In this document: positions 22,557-34,775 of the stretch, piece after piece
Position numbering within the stretch: the first letter of the stretch is position 1
Layout: the number at the start of each line of letters is the position of its first letter
Source: Welwitschia mirabilis
Taxonomy: Eukaryota > Gnetophyta > Gnetopsida > Welwitschiales
Direction of reading: 5' to 3'
Length of the DNA stretch: 64,000 bases
NCBI GenBank assembly: GCA_051453625.1
Contig: JBOZIK010000001.1
Location: 246,544,842-246,608,841, forward strand
The notes under the pieces: generated by a model
The model's input: the letters and a program-made list of their open reading frames with translations, nothing else
The model's database searches: none
What the model was told of the DNA's origin: nothing
Program-made: the position numbers and the translations under genes

Positions 22557-22574
22557 TTAGCACCATTACTAGGA
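22557..22574 (+). promoter_or_regulatory. Primer-binding site of AL1, Athila/Tat type
   Basis: TTAGCACCATTACTAGGA differs from the well-known Athila/Tat primer site TTGGCGCCGTTGCCGGGG(A) only by G-to-A and C-to-T changes. That site is usually ascribed to tRNA-Asp. It lies two bases after the LTR end. This is the main reason for placing AL1 near Athila. Confidence 0.8.
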
Positions 22575-25500
22575 AAGGATGCTTAAAGTTTAAGGATTAT
22601 TATTACTCAAGTAAGTGCTTTGGATTTCAATTTAAGTATTTATCTACATTATTATTATACTTTTATAGTAGAAATTTAGGTTTTTCTTTTTGTAGTTTTC
22701 ATTTTGTATTCTGAAATAAATGTCTTATCATCCCCCTAGTTAGCTAGATGATGTATGGTTATAATGACCTTTATGCCTTAGATTTTTCATTTTTCTTAAT
22801 AACTAGGGTTTTCTTATCATCTCCTTTATTGTTCAAACAACTTAGTAGATAACTATCTCTTTTCATTCTATGGTATTTTCTGATTCTGTTTTTCTGCATT
22901 TTTTGTTTTTGGATTTTTTTTAATGTATTGTTGTTCACATATATTCTCTAGGCAATCATAAAGATAATGTGTATAGAATAGAGGCTTTCTTCAATGAGGA
23001 GTTATTCCACCCTATCCACCCTATCATTATATGAATTCTTTCTTAGCCTATTCCTTTAGTGGATGTTATGATGTCACTTGATCATCTTTGAAACTTGACT
23101 TATGTGTTTACTTTATGAAGCTTCCATGAGAAGTATTTATACTTTGGCATTTTTAGAATGATAAAATTAGCTTCACCTAATCTTAATACATTCATGTGTT
23201 TATGAACTCCACTTTAAAGGAATATGCCTTGGTTATTGTTATTTTTTCTAATGATGTGAGGTATTTGATTGTTTAGGTGTTTTTTTTCCCTATCTTTCAT
23301 CTAAGTTATTCACCTTTATATTTTTGAGTGTGTGATCATGTAGGAATTTTTTATGAAAAAAATAAAAAAAGAAAAAAGAAAAAAATGAGAATCATATTCT
23401 ATTGTATCTATGTTGGAATACACGATTACCTTAATATCCTCTTGTACCAGGGTAAAGTTTTTTAAAAGGAATCTTTGGTAGTGTTAGTAGGTATGGGAAC
23501 TTTATTAGGGATTAGTTGTCTATGCTTCATGGGTCCTTACTTCTCTTACTATGACTACACTACCATTATCATGGAAAGTAGTAATAAACATTTAAAGCTA
23601 TGAGATTAGTAGTGTTCTTGGTGTCATCAAAGGCATTGCTTATTTTCTAGACTCTTCATATTCCCACATGACCATTTTATTTCTGAGGATTCGGTTGTGT
23701 TTTGGGGTGTGAATAGGTGAGTTCATTTTTGAGTAGCTTTTGATTTTACCATGTATTATTCTAAGCATTTGATCTTTGGTGTCATCATAACTACTGCCTT
23801 ATCAAACTTTATGGAGTCAATACATTTTATCATGCATTTTTATTTAGGTAAATTTATGACATCTTCCAAGGGAGTTTGCTAAGTTAGAATTTAGGGTAGG
23901 TAAACTATCTTTTATATGTTACTTGTGTCCATTTTCATTTTACTTTTCTTTGATTCCTTTATTTTTTATTTCAAAGTCATTACTATAATTTTTCATCAAT
24001 ATTTAAGATCTTATTATTTAATAGTTTCCTTATTATTATTTATATTATTTCTTTTAGCAACAATTTGATTTTTGTTTATCATTTTAATTAGATAAAAATA
24101 TCTTATTCTTCATGATTTTTATGAGTCTCCTTTAAGTCTTTTAGGTTTCTACATATTCTTAGTATTATTTATCAGTTTACATACATTTGTTTAGTTTTCT
24201 TTGATTATTTTCATTCTACTTATTGCATTTTTCGTCATCTTATCTTTCAATCCTTTTTCATTTTTTTCCTCGTCTTTATTCATCATGACTCTTCAGCATT
24301 TCCAATTTTTTGACCTTTATAATACATTATAATACCTTCATGATGATATATAAGCATAATTTATTTGCATCATTTACCTCATCATCTAGATAACACTAGG
24401 GATGACATTAGGATTTTTTCTGATAGTAATCCTAGGGTTATCTTTTGGATGACTTGACTAGAAAATAGTGTGATAAAACTAGGGCTTGAATTCTTTTTCC
24501 TCATTTTTCTTTCATTCTCTATTATTTTTACTCATTCATTTTAGAGATGATAGTGCCTCTGCTCCTACCAATGTGTTAAAACTTGTCTCAGTAAAATTCA
24601 TCCCTTAGATATCTAGGTTTTAGCAAATTCTTAAAAATGAGGTATGTTTTTCTCTCCCTCTCCTTTTTTCATAATTTTTCCTCTTATTTATGATCCTTTT
24701 AACATGTAGNNNNNNNNNNNNNNNNNNNNNNNNNNNNNNNNNNNNNNNNNNNNNNNNNNNNNNNNNNNNNNNNNNNNNNNNNNNNNNNNNNNNNNNNNNN
24801 NNNNNNNNNNNNNNNNNNNNNNNNNNNNNNNNNNNNNNNNNNNNNNNNNNNNNNNNNNNNNNNNNNNNNNNNNNNNNNNNNNNNNNNNNNNNNNNNNNNN
24901 NNNNNNNNNNNNNNNNNNNNNNNNNNNNNNNNNNNNNNNNNNNNNNNNNNNNNNNNNNNNNNNNNNNNNNNNNNNNNNNNNNNNNNNNNNNNNNNNNNNN
25001 NNNNNNNNNNNNNNNNNNNNNNNNNNNNNNNNNNNNNNNNNNNNNNNNNNNNNNNNNNNNNNNNNNNNNNNNNNNNNNNNNNNNNNNNNNNNNNNNNNNN
25101 NNNNNNNNNNNNNNNNNNNNNNNNNNNNNNNNNNNNNNNNNNNNNNNNNNNNNNNNNNNNNNNNNNNNNNNNNNNNNNNNNNNNNNNNNNNNNNNNNNNN
25201 NNNNNNNNNNNNNNNNNNNNNNNNNNNNNNNNNNNNNNNNNNNNAATTTTTCCTCTTATTTATGATCCTTTTAACATGTAGTTTTCACATATGTTGTTTA
25301 CTTTTTTAAACTCTTTGATTGGAAATGTATGGATCTAGTTTTCACTGTGTATTTTGTATGTTATGATGGATTGTGTACTTTATGAGGTAGAATTAGATTT
25401 TTTAGTCTGAACCTTATTTACTTGCAAACCATAAATTGAAATCTTATTCTCCTTTAAAGAAAATTGATTAGTATAACATGATCTACATTTATAGTGGATT

Positions 25501-26170
25501 ATATTTTTCATTTGAGAACTTTAATTTTTACTTTATGTGGTACCCACCTAAAATAAAAATTTTAACTCTTTCACATATTTCACATTTTTCTTCATATGAT
25601 TAGGCAATATGAGATGTTTTGACACTTTGAGGGGGTAGGACATATTTNNNNNNNNNNNNNNNNNNNNNNNNNNNNNNNNNNNNNNNNNNNNNNNNNNNNN
25701 NNNNNNNNNNNNNNNNNNNNNNNNNNNNNNNNNNNNNNNNNNNNNNNNNNNNNNNNNNNNNNNNNNNNNNNNNNNNNNNNNNNNNNNNNNNNNNNNNNNN
25801 NNNNNNNNNNNNNNNNNNNNNNNNNNNNNNNNNNNNNNNNNNNNNNNNNNNNNNNNNNNNNNNNNNNNTTGCAAATCATAAATTGAAATCTTATTCTCCT
25901 TTAAAGAAAATTGACTAGTATAACATGATCTACATTTATAGTGGATTATATTTTTCATTTGAGCACTTTAATTTTTACTTTATATGGTACCCACCTAAAA
26001 TAAACATTTTAACTCTTTCACATATTTCACATTTTTCTTCATATGATTAGGAAATATGAGATGTTTTGACACTTTTGAGGGGGTAGGACATATTTCCATA
26101 GTTTTTACACATACTTAACTAGTTTATGAGCTCTATTTAAAAATCCACATGATGTATTTTAGCTATATTC
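22575..26170 (+). other. AL1 internal region without recognisable gag or pol
   Basis: About 3.6 kb lie between primer site and the ORF remnant, 756 bases of them N (24710-25244 and 25648-25868). I found no gag, protease, RT, RNase H or integrase motif on either strand. It is T-rich on the + strand, with an A-rich spot at 23350-23390. Around both gaps the flank is duplicated (24673-24709 with 25245-25281; 25422-25647 with 25869-26095). Confidence 0.6.
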
Positions 26171-26179
26171 ACTTGATCT

Positions 26180-27021
26180 CATATGATGTCTTACATATTT
26201 ATGACTGAGTAGGTGACACACACATAAGGATAGGCAGATTAAGGCTAAGATCAAGATTGTTGAGTAGGAGGTGTGCTCATTATTACCATTAGAGATTAAG
26301 TAAGTAGATCCAATCAATTTTCCACATCGACATACTTGATCATTCACTATCTAGATTGTAATCATTCATGTTAAGAGGTATTCTGATGATTTCATAAGAT
26401 ATTTGAAGGTAGAGGTGAATTAAAGATTGAATAAGTTATATTTTTGGTTGATATTAGATACATGAGGGACACACTATGTATTTGAAACTAGGGAGTTTTA
26501 TAACATGATGCATAGAGAGAATCATCCTAATGCCCATGGTAGGCTTGTAGATATGATTATAGCTACAATTTGGAGCCATGAGATTACCATCATTCCAAAC
26601 CACATTGCAGTAATAACTAATATTAGTGGTATTAGGAGCATTCATATACATTCATCTCATAAGATATAAGAGCTTCGTATGTATAATGTAGCATTAGATG
26701 TATTAGCAGATCTGACTCTAGATAGCTGGGGCATTTTAGTAATACAATTAACTTATACCTATTTGGTTTTTCATAAATGAATGATTCATAACATCATCTC
26801 ATCTTTTCATGATAGTTATGCTATGATGGCACATCTATAAATGTTGGTAGTGTTTAGGTAAAATGAGCAGATGAACTTATCCACATTTATCTAGAGGAGA
26901 TTGAGGTCTATGATAGAGGCACATTAGCTTTAGACTCTAGGATATTCATTCCTCCTCTTAGTCATGTTTAGATGCTTTGACATACTAAAGCCTATAGGCA
27001 AGTAGTGATTTATGCATATAG
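26180..27021 (+). pseudogene. Athila-type ORF remnant (putative plant transposon protein), 5' part, in AL1
   Basis: A frame from about 26472 to a stop at 26667 reads VFETREFYNMMHRENHPNAH, then WSHEITIIPNHIAVITNI. This resembles the 'LVREFY.N.....V.VRG..I..S...I..I..I' block of the extra ORF in Athila-type elements. Further on, YTYLVFHK, MIHNIISSFHDSYAMMAHL and NEQMNLSTFI match the corresponding part of the AL2 ORF (VIHNIALVH, DSLAMITHLQILALIYHAER, IDLATFI). The function of this protein is not known; in Athila it has been discussed as env-like. The reading stops at the TK1 insertion (27022) and should continue, inverted, from 62740. Confidence 0.6.
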
Positions 27022-30000
27022 TGTAATGTCTAGTTTAAATAATTTATTAAGATATTCAAAGATTAACTAGAAGATGACAATGCTATAAATTATAATTTAA
27101 ATACTAAGGTATAACAATTGACAAGTATCCTTAATAGGTTTTTATAAATGCATCCTAAGTCATATTGTTAAACTTATTTATCTATTTGGCTAAGCTCTTT
27201 ATGTACATAAATTAGGGTAAGTGTATATAAGAAAATGTCAAACCCAATCTATAGTTAATTTATTATATAATTTATTACATATCCTAACATTAAATTAATA
27301 TTATTATTAGATGGATTATACTCTATCCTCACTAGCTTAAAAAAATTAATTCATACCTTGAGGAAGATTTAATAAAAAATAGTACATAAAAGATACAAGT
27401 ATCTAAAAAGTGCATTTGTTAGAATCAATCTAGAAACTTCTATGATAACCTATTTCTCCATTTTTCCTTGGTTGTTATAGTATGCATGCTTAAACCGTTT
27501 ATAGGAAAATAGTAAAAATACTAATAGAAGGAGGTTGACCAATGAAGAATCAGAACAACATGGAGGATGTGCTTAATAAAGAAAAGGATGTGGTAGCAAG
27601 ATAGAAAACAACACATGAGAGGCTGACATGCATTTCAAATGGAGAAAATGATGGTAAGTAATAAAGCCAAAAGATGTAGAAGGTAGGAAAAAAGTAGTGC
27701 AACAAATGTGATGAAACTATGGTGGACAAAACCATGAGTGGCATGGTAGTAGAGGAAAAATAATAACATGAACAGAAGGAAATCATAAATAGGCATGACG
27801 AGCTTGAGCAGGCATGGGATAACTGTAGGTAGGCACAAGAAGTAGAGTCGATTACAAAGGTGGATGTAAGAAAGAGTAGGGTGGGTAGAGAGATAAAGAT
27901 AGTGATAGACAAGTCAATGTCATAACTTATAAAGGAAAGGTGGCTAGTGTGGAAGATATGGAGGCATGGATTAAGATGCAAGAAATTAGTCAATGAAANN
28001 NNNNNNNNAATCTTTGATGAAGAAGAAATGATGGTCAGTGGCTCAAGGAAATGCAATAGTGGATAGTGTGTGGAGAGATGTAATTAAGGACATGGCAAGG
28101 AGTTGATGATTAGGGTGTGATAACTATAAATAGGCATAGTGAGTGCAAGTAAAAAAATAGCATGCTAGAGAGAAATAGCACAATGGTGCATCAATAGGAA
28201 AAGGAATTGAATAGAGGAATCACACTTGAAGAAAAGTATCACATGTGGAGAAGGGTAATAGATAAAGAAATAATTCATGAACAAATATAAAGATGTGTAG
28301 GTAGATGTAGATAAATATAGCACATGGAGAACGGGATGCTCTCTTAAAATGCATGAGGTAATAGAAATGGCTATAGTCAAGGAGAATTAGCAACTTATCA
28401 CCAAATTTTACATGGAGGAAAGAAGAAATGATAAGGTTTAATTAAGAAGAAAGGTTTATAACCACTCAATGATTTCTATAATTTAGTTGAAGTTAACTTT
28501 AAATTACTAGATAAGGACTAAAATAAATATAATAGTAATTTATTTAAAGATTAATGTACTAGTCCTATAAATTATACATTTCCTAATCATTAAATTGTAG
28601 GAATCATGAAGTTTTGTCTTAGAGACTCTTAACTTATCTTTTAACTCTTAGTTGACTTAATCATAAAGCAGAGTTTCTCTTTAGGTTTATTAGTTTAGTA
28701 GACAAAATATATTTATATACTAACTAGAAATACATTATCTATTATGTATCACTAATTGCAAGGTATATATAAAGATATCTATTGATTAACTCTTTACTAA
28801 GAGGATGAAAACTAAAACATGAAATTTATTCATATTAACAATTAAATATATTTTATTATTTCAAAATATAGTTAGTATAATATTACCATCATGCTAATGA
28901 TTGTTACAAAGCTTTAGAACACATAAGTCTTTAACTCATAAACATGTAATAAAGTAAGAAAACATATGGATCATACCTAGTTTGCATTGCATTAATTAAC
29001 TCTTTTTAGCATCATTTCTTGTAATAGTTCTTACACATGCAAGTATGGTATGAGAACTATTATGCACCATAGCTCTGAGTATGGCTCTAGTTAATAAAAT
29101 AGGTAAGAAGGATTATGAAAACAAGGTAAAAAGAATACATCACAATAGAAATATGACCAAGAATTCTCATTGATTTAAATTATCTTCTTTAATATTATTT
29201 CACAACGTTCTTAAGTAACCCAATTGCACACAACTAGGTAGGATACAAATTTCATAATTATGCACATTTTTTTTCATTTCTTCTTGGAGATTTAATCCCA
29301 TGATCATGGGACTCACAATAAACAGCATCACTCTCTGAGATTCAAACAATTGATTACCTTAGTCAAATTAAATTTTTATTATCAATGTTAATGGTTAAAC
29401 AAGATGATCATGTATATGATTTACAAAAGGGCTAATCAATAAGACTCAATTATAATAGCTAATAATAAGATAATTTAGGACTCATAAGGTTTTTAAAACT
29501 AGCTCACATAAAACATAAACTCTACAAACTTCTAGAAGGAACTTACAAGATATTATTGGATGATCATAATGTTTTTTAATTAGTTTAGCACATACATGAC
29601 AAAATGAGAAATATTACATTCATACAAATTGTACAAAATACAACTATAATTATACTATAAATTAAAACAACTTAGACCATACAAGAATATAAGAGACTAA
29701 AATCATATAAGTATTTACAAAGAAAGGTTTAAAACAATACCTATCCTTATCTAAACTCTAAGGTACCCCTAGTTGTATCTAAGGTTTGCATAATCACAAT
29801 TTTCAAGGTACACACCTATTCCTCAAATGACTAGGGGCTCATGTATTTTTAACATAAAACTAATAGTAAGAATAATGATAAGGCTTAGGTTCTATGAATA
29901 GTTTAAATTCTCATCACTTATCCTTTCCAAGTCTATCCACAAGGTGTAAACAAGAATATAACAATATCTTATAAATAAATCTAAATGCATGTTGTACGTT

Positions 30001-30396
30001 TACAAGAGAAAATACTTTAGATCAAATATTTTTACTATTGTATGAATAAATATAATTAAGAGAAATCTATATCAAAGATGCAATTAGTCTCTAACATAAA
30101 TCAAGCATTCAATATTTCACTACAATAATTAAAATTCATGGATAAGTAATAGTAAATTTCATAATTAGTGTAATCTCTTAATTAATTAACTAAGTTTGTA
30201 ACTATAGTTAATCTTTTAATAGAACCTAAGGATTGTTATGAAAGTCCTTTAGTTTACTATTACTTTTATCAAAAATGTCATTATTTCTAAACAATTAGAA
30301 ATTAGACATATTCTTATTATTGAATTTCCAAATTGATGTTAGCTATTTAAATGACTAAAAAGGTTTTATAACCTTAGAAAAAATCTAGGTATGATA
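27022..30396 (-). repeat. 3' LTR of TK1
   Basis: Its + strand left edge (TGTAATGTCTAGTTTAAAT) pairs with TATAATATCTAATTTCAAG at 34776, and its right edge (AATCTAGGTATGATA) with the inverted AATCTAGACATAACA at 62741. Homology to 34776-37439 is continuous: TTTTTATAAA-G-AT, TGTATATAAGAAAATGTC, GTGATAACTATAAATAGGCA. By hand count about one base in six differs over the first 90 bases. The block 27540-28400 is purine-rich on the + strand, which creates long stop-poor frames on the minus strand; these are not genes. A 10-N gap lies at 27999-28008. Confidence 0.9.
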
Positions 30397-30420
30397 AATC
30401 TCTCCCCCTTAAGAGGTCTC
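30397..30420 (-). promoter_or_regulatory. Polypurine tract of TK1
   Basis: On the minus strand AAGGGGGAGAGATT directly precedes the 3' LTR. A related tract (GGTGGAGAGATT) is at the same place in TK2 (49760-49771). Confidence 0.75.
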
Positions 30421-30479
30421 CTATTGAAAACATGCTAGTAGCTCAAGTTTCCACTGAAAGATATCATCCTTTATCTTCC

Positions 30480-30845
30480 ATGTTATCTCATCTTTCATAT
30501 TTTCTCATCATTTAATATTATACAAACTAACTATTTTTTTCCAAAGTACCATCTCATTTTGGTCTAATAGTTTCATTGATTAAACTTCTATAGACCAATC
30601 AGAAAGAATAGTAATAACTTAATCTAGTATAATCTTCATTCCATCAAAAATATACTTCTGCAAAAATGATACATGAAGACTTTATGTAATATGGATAATT
30701 ATGGTGGTAGAGATAGTTTGTAAGCTATAGATTTGATTCTTTTTATCAACTGATAAGATCCTATAAATCTTGATGTCAAATTTCCTTTCTTACCAAATCT
30801 AAAAACTCCCTTGAAAGAGGAATATTTGAGAAACACATGATTTCC
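30480..30845 (-). pseudogene. GPY/F module and possible chromodomain remnant (TK1)
   Basis: The minus strand reads HVFLKYSSFKGVFRFGKKGN, LTSRFIGSYQLIKRIKSIAY and KLSLPP, then LHKVFMYHF. This is the Tekay/Del-type module 'VFLKVSP.KGV.RFGKKGKL.PR..GPF.I..R.G..AY.L.LP..L...H.VFHVS'. Downstream, LLDQNEMVLWKKIVSLYNIK is compatible with the first strands of the chromodomain ('ILDR....LR.K.I..VKVLW'), but this part is weak. The chromodomain would direct integration to marked chromatin. Confidence 0.8.
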
Positions 30846-31079
30846 TTACTAAAATTCTAATTGCATTCTATGTTAATTTGTGTATTTTGTTTGTCAATCT
30901 TTTACTACTTGGAGTCTTTTCATAATTTTCTTAAATGAATAAAGCTCATAATAGATTTTTTTCTACTACATCTCAAGAGGATGCAATCATATATACCCTT
31001 TCATATAAGGCTTAAAATGGTGTACATCCAGTTGATTCTTGGCAACTATTATTGTAGGTAAATTTCACTAGTGGAAAAT

Positions 31080-31470
31080 AGTATATCCATGATAATTTAA
31101 AGTAAAAAATAACCATTCTTAATAAGTCCTTTAGTATCTAATTCATCCTTTTAGTTTTCCCATCAATTTGAGGATGAAAAACTATACTCAAATTTAGCTT
31201 CATACCTATTTCGTTATGAAAGATTGTCCAAAATCTAGGTGTGAATTTATTGACTCTATCTAAAATTATTACCTTAGGAATTTCATGTAGTCTAATAATA
31301 TTAACATACTTTTATGAAACTTGATTAACCATATCTATTATCTTTGCTATATAGAAATTTGTACTCTTGGTCAAAAGATCCACTACAACAAAGATAGAAT
31401 CATATCCTTCTTTAGTATTATGAAACTCTATGATAAAATCCATGCCTATTATTTTCCATNNNNNNNNNNN
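31080..31470 (-). pseudogene. Integrase core (TK1)
   Basis: The minus strand reads IIGMDFIIEFHNTKEGYDSI, FVVVDLLTKSTNFYIAKIID, RLHEIPKVIILDRVNKFTPR and FW. Both Asp of the D-D-E triad stand in their usual places (MDF and ILDR). The third block reads HPQIDGKTKRM where HPQTDGQSERT is expected, so the catalytic Glu is replaced by Lys, a G-to-A change. An N run at 31460-31514 covers the N-terminal side. At least two stops follow; inactive. Confidence 0.85.
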
Positions 31471-31978
31471 NNNNNNNNNNNNNNNNNNNNNNNNNNNNNN
31501 NNNNNNNNNNNNNNTTTAACTAGCTAACAAGTCATACATTTAGCTACATACTTGGCTATCTCTGACTTCATTCCTAACCATGAGTAGTACTACTTAATAT
31601 TCTTGTACATATTATGAATTCCTAAAAGAATTTCATATTTAGTTAAATAAAACTCTTTATAAATTATGTGTTTAACCTTTGTTACATTAGAGACCACAAT
31701 AGTTTATAGATAGCACATCAATTTGTCTTTTGAAATGGTAAATCCCTCTAATCTAGTTTCTCTAACTCTACTATATTAGAGGTAATTTTGTTGTACTTCT
31801 AAAATCGTGTTTTTGAATTTGTCATTTACCCTCAGATTATAAAGTATATGCCTTATTCTATTTAAGGTGTTAGCCACAACATTTGTCTTTCTTACATGAT
31901 AATTTACTATAAGACCATAATCCTATAAAAATTCTATCCAATGCCTTTGCCTAAGATTTAAATTTGGTTGGGTATAAT

Positions 31979-32272
31979 TTACTTTAAGTTATTGTGATCT
32001 ATCAAAATTTTTATTTGTTCATCATAGAGAAAATGCCTCAAAATTTTTAGTGCATGAATAATCACTATTAACTCTAAGTCATGACCATGATAATTATTTT
32101 CATGATTCTTTAACTTCCTAGATGCATAAGCTATCATCTTATTGTCTTGCATTAAGACTAATCCTAATCCTTTGCCTAAGGAATCTATGTAAACTATGTA
32201 AGATTTTTCTATTTTTGACATCCTTAAAAGTACTGTTAAGACAAGAATTGTATTTAATGCTTGAAAATACAC
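31979..32272 (-). pseudogene. RNase H remnant (TK1), catalytic acids retained
   Basis: An uninterrupted 97-codon minus-strand frame reads KSYIVYIDSLGKGLGLVLMQ, DNKMIAYASRKLKNHENNYH, GHDLELIVIIHALKILRHFL and IKILIDHNNLK. It corresponds to the Ty3/gypsy RNase H 'VY.DAS..GLG.VLMQ....IAYASR.L...E.NY..HDLEL.A...ALK.WRHYL......I.TDH..L'. The Asp, Glu and Asp of the active site (I-D-S, D-L-E-L, I-D-H) are all present. It is one of the best-preserved coding pieces of the window. Confidence 0.88.
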
Positions 32273-32572
32273 ATCACATAATTGATTCCATTTAAAATAA
32301 TTATTCTTTCTTAGTAGAGAAGTTAAGGGAGGAGCTACCTTAAAGAAATTTTTAATAAATCTTCTATAGTATCCTAGAAGGCAAAGAAAACTTCTTATTT
32401 CTAATATTTCTTCAGGCTTAGCGAATCCACAATGACTTGAAATTTATCTTCATCCATATTAACCCCTTTTTTAAAAATTACATGACCCAAATATTTAACT
32501 TAGATAATCAAAACTCACGCTTGTTAGGATTTCCATAAAAGTGATTTCTTCATAAGGTATCTAGTACTACTC

Positions 32573-33205
32573 TCAAGTGCTTCTCATGAGCCTCTTTAGT
32601 TGGATAATATACAAAAATATNNNNNNNNNNNNNNNNNNNNNNNNNNNNNNNNNNNNNNNNNNNNNNNNNNNNNNNNNNNNNNNNNNNNNNNNNNNNNNNN
32701 NNNNNNNNNNNNNNNNNNNNNNNNNNNNNNNNNNNNNNNNNNNNNNNNNNNNNNNNNNNNNNNNNNNNNNNNNNNNNNNNNNNNNNNNNNNNNNNNNNNN
32801 NNNNNNNNNNNNNNNNNNNNNNNNNNNNNNNNNNNNNNNNNNNNNNNNNNNNNNNNNNNNNNNNNNNNNNNNNNNNNNNNTGTTATTCCTTATTATGACT
32901 TTGTTCAATATCCTATAGTCTACAGATAGCCTTAAACTTTCATCCTTCTTTTTAACAAATAGAACTGGTGCACTACATGGTAATATGCTTGGTCTAATTA
33001 ATTCCTTATTTAATAATGTAGTTATTTGGATATTAAACTCTACTAGTTCAAATAGAGACATCCTATAGCATGCTTTTAAAATTGGTTTAGCACCTGGTTT
33101 AGAAGATATTTGAAAATCTTTATTCCTTCTTTGAGGACAACCTAGTAGCTCTCCTAGAAATAAGTCTACATACTCCTTTACAACTAGTATATCTAAAACC
33201 TTCAA
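32573..33205 (-). pseudogene. Reverse transcriptase N-terminal half (TK1)
   Basis: The frame starts [20 protein letters not shown] and continues [60 protein letters not shown]. These are the fingers of a Tekay/Del-type RT ('FPDELPGLPP... PGA.PI...PYRM...E...[37 protein letters not shown]'). The active-site half falls in the N run 32621-32880. The rest toward RNase H (32290-32570) is heavily broken. Confidence 0.9.
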
Positions 33206-33389
33206 TTGAGATTAGAGGAGGAAGAGGAATCTAATCATTTTAAAGTTTCCCTTTTTCCTTACTTCTTTTGTCATTATTTCTTACTTACTAATGTTTTAGT
33301 AGTGAGTCTAGAAGTAATAGGTAACTAAACCTTTTTACTGCATGATCTTAATATCAAGACTTTCCTAGAGGAGTAATATATCTAATCTC

Positions 33390-33650
33390 TATTTTCTTGT
33401 ATTCAGTTTATACCTAAGATAATATGAAAGTATCCCAACTCAAAAATTAAAATTTGGATCTAAAACGTATAACTTCCATTAGTAACATAACATCTAGAGC
33501 TTTTACCAAGATCCTGAATAGTACTACCATCTGGAAGTTCAATAATTTCTCTATTTTCACCTTGTACTATTATAAACAACATCTACAACATAAAAAGGAA
33601 TATAAAGAATCTATGACCACTAGATCTAATAAAATTTATAGGATTATTAA
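33390..33650 (-). pseudogene. Retropepsin C-terminal remnant (TK1)
   Basis: The minus strand reads STIQDLGKSSRCYVTNGSYT, IQILIFELGYFHIILGIN. It corresponds to 'L..GDS....RVYR.C.V.I......DLI.LDM.DFDVILGMDWL' at the end of the Del-type protease. The catalytic D-S-G is not recognisable. Confidence 0.65.
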
Positions 33651-33779
33651 GTAAGATACCTATAGTTTCTGAGATAACTAATGGTTGAGTATCTTTCATA
33701 GATATGGATGCATATAGTTTCTTTACATCTACTAATTCTTATTGCTCTCTTATCATTTTAGTATAGTTCTTGATCATAG

Positions 33780-34680
33780 AAAGTCCTATATAATTATAAC
33801 ATCTAGTGATTTTAGGGTCCTACATCTTATTTCCTATAGTAGTAGATGATGGTGCCATGGGTACCTTTCCTCTTATTTGGAATTTTCTTACCTCCATTTC
33901 CTTTAATCTAGTAGTCTCATGTTAATTCCTACCTCTGGCTGCTCCTGTGTTCTTAAAGGAGGGCCTTTTTCTAGTTTGAAATCCCTTTTATTCCTATGAA
34001 TTTTCTTATTTACCCTTGTAATTCTTGCTACTACCCCATGATTTCTCAACAAGTTTAGCCTTTTCTAAGGCCTCTATAAATGTCCTTTACTAAAATATCT
34101 TAACCTATGTCTAAATTATGGGGTGTAGACCAACCACTATCTTTTGTATCTTTATTGCCTTAGTGTTATCTATCTCAAGTACATATCCTAATAGTTGCAT
34201 GAGCTTGTTCTCATACTGGGTCACAATCATAGATCCCTACATGAGGTTGTAAAATTCCCTTGCCTTAGCATTATTGTAGATTTCTAAAATATACCTAGCT
34301 TAAAATTGTTCCTTAAAATTATCCTAAGAAAACTATTTAGGGAAAGTAGGTTGTGCCTTTTATACATTCCACAATAGGGCTTCATTTGTTTTGAGCTGAT
34401 GTATAGCTAAAATAGCCTTTTATTCAGATGTAAAATTGAATAGCCTTATTTCCCTGCTAATAGCAATCAACCAAGATTCTACTTTAACTGTATTATTAAA
34501 TCCTTCACAGATTGAAGGATTTATTTACCTAAACTACATCATTAACTTTTGAGTCACATCCTCCTTAGTTATATCACCTTTCCTTTCCTAGAGTCCATCC
34601 ACTAAATGGTGCATAGCAATTATAAAGGATCTCATATCTAGGGGTGGTGCTACTACTCTTCTTAGATCCATCTCTAAGTT
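33780..34680 (-). pseudogene. Gag remnant (TK1)
   Basis: A minus-strand frame starts MDLRRVVAPPLDMRSFIIAM at about 34670 and continues, with stops, HHLVDGL, INPSICEGFNNTVKVESWLI, AISREIRLFNFTSE and LAIHQLKTNEALLWNV. This is the plant chromovirus gag pattern 'F....PP.F.G..D...A..WL..IE..F......E..K...A...L...A..WW'. Later QYENKLMQLLGYVLEIDN parallels 'EY...F..L..YA'. Near 33810 CPKITRCYNY could be a decayed zinc knuckle. The product would be the capsid. TK2 has a sister gag with the same MDLR start. Confidence 0.75.
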
Positions 34681-34760
34681 TTGCTAAAAATGCAATGTGG
34701 GTAGCCAAGATAAGTGCTAGGATAAATTTCATCATACAAAATATAACTTCACAATATAGT

Positions 34761-34772
34761 GCTCTGATACCA
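34761..34772 (-). promoter_or_regulatory. Primer-binding site (tRNA-iMet) of TK1
   Basis: The minus strand carries TGGTATCAGAGC, a perfect match to the usual plant initiator-Met primer site, three bases from the LTR end. It contrasts with the mutated sites of GY-C and AL1. Confidence 0.9.
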
Positions 34773-34775
34773 AAA

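Noticed and set aside
27550-28056. 168-codon minus-strand frame
   Set aside because: It lies inside the TK1 LTR, results from purine-rich composition, and shows no known domain or conserved counterpart in the other LTR.
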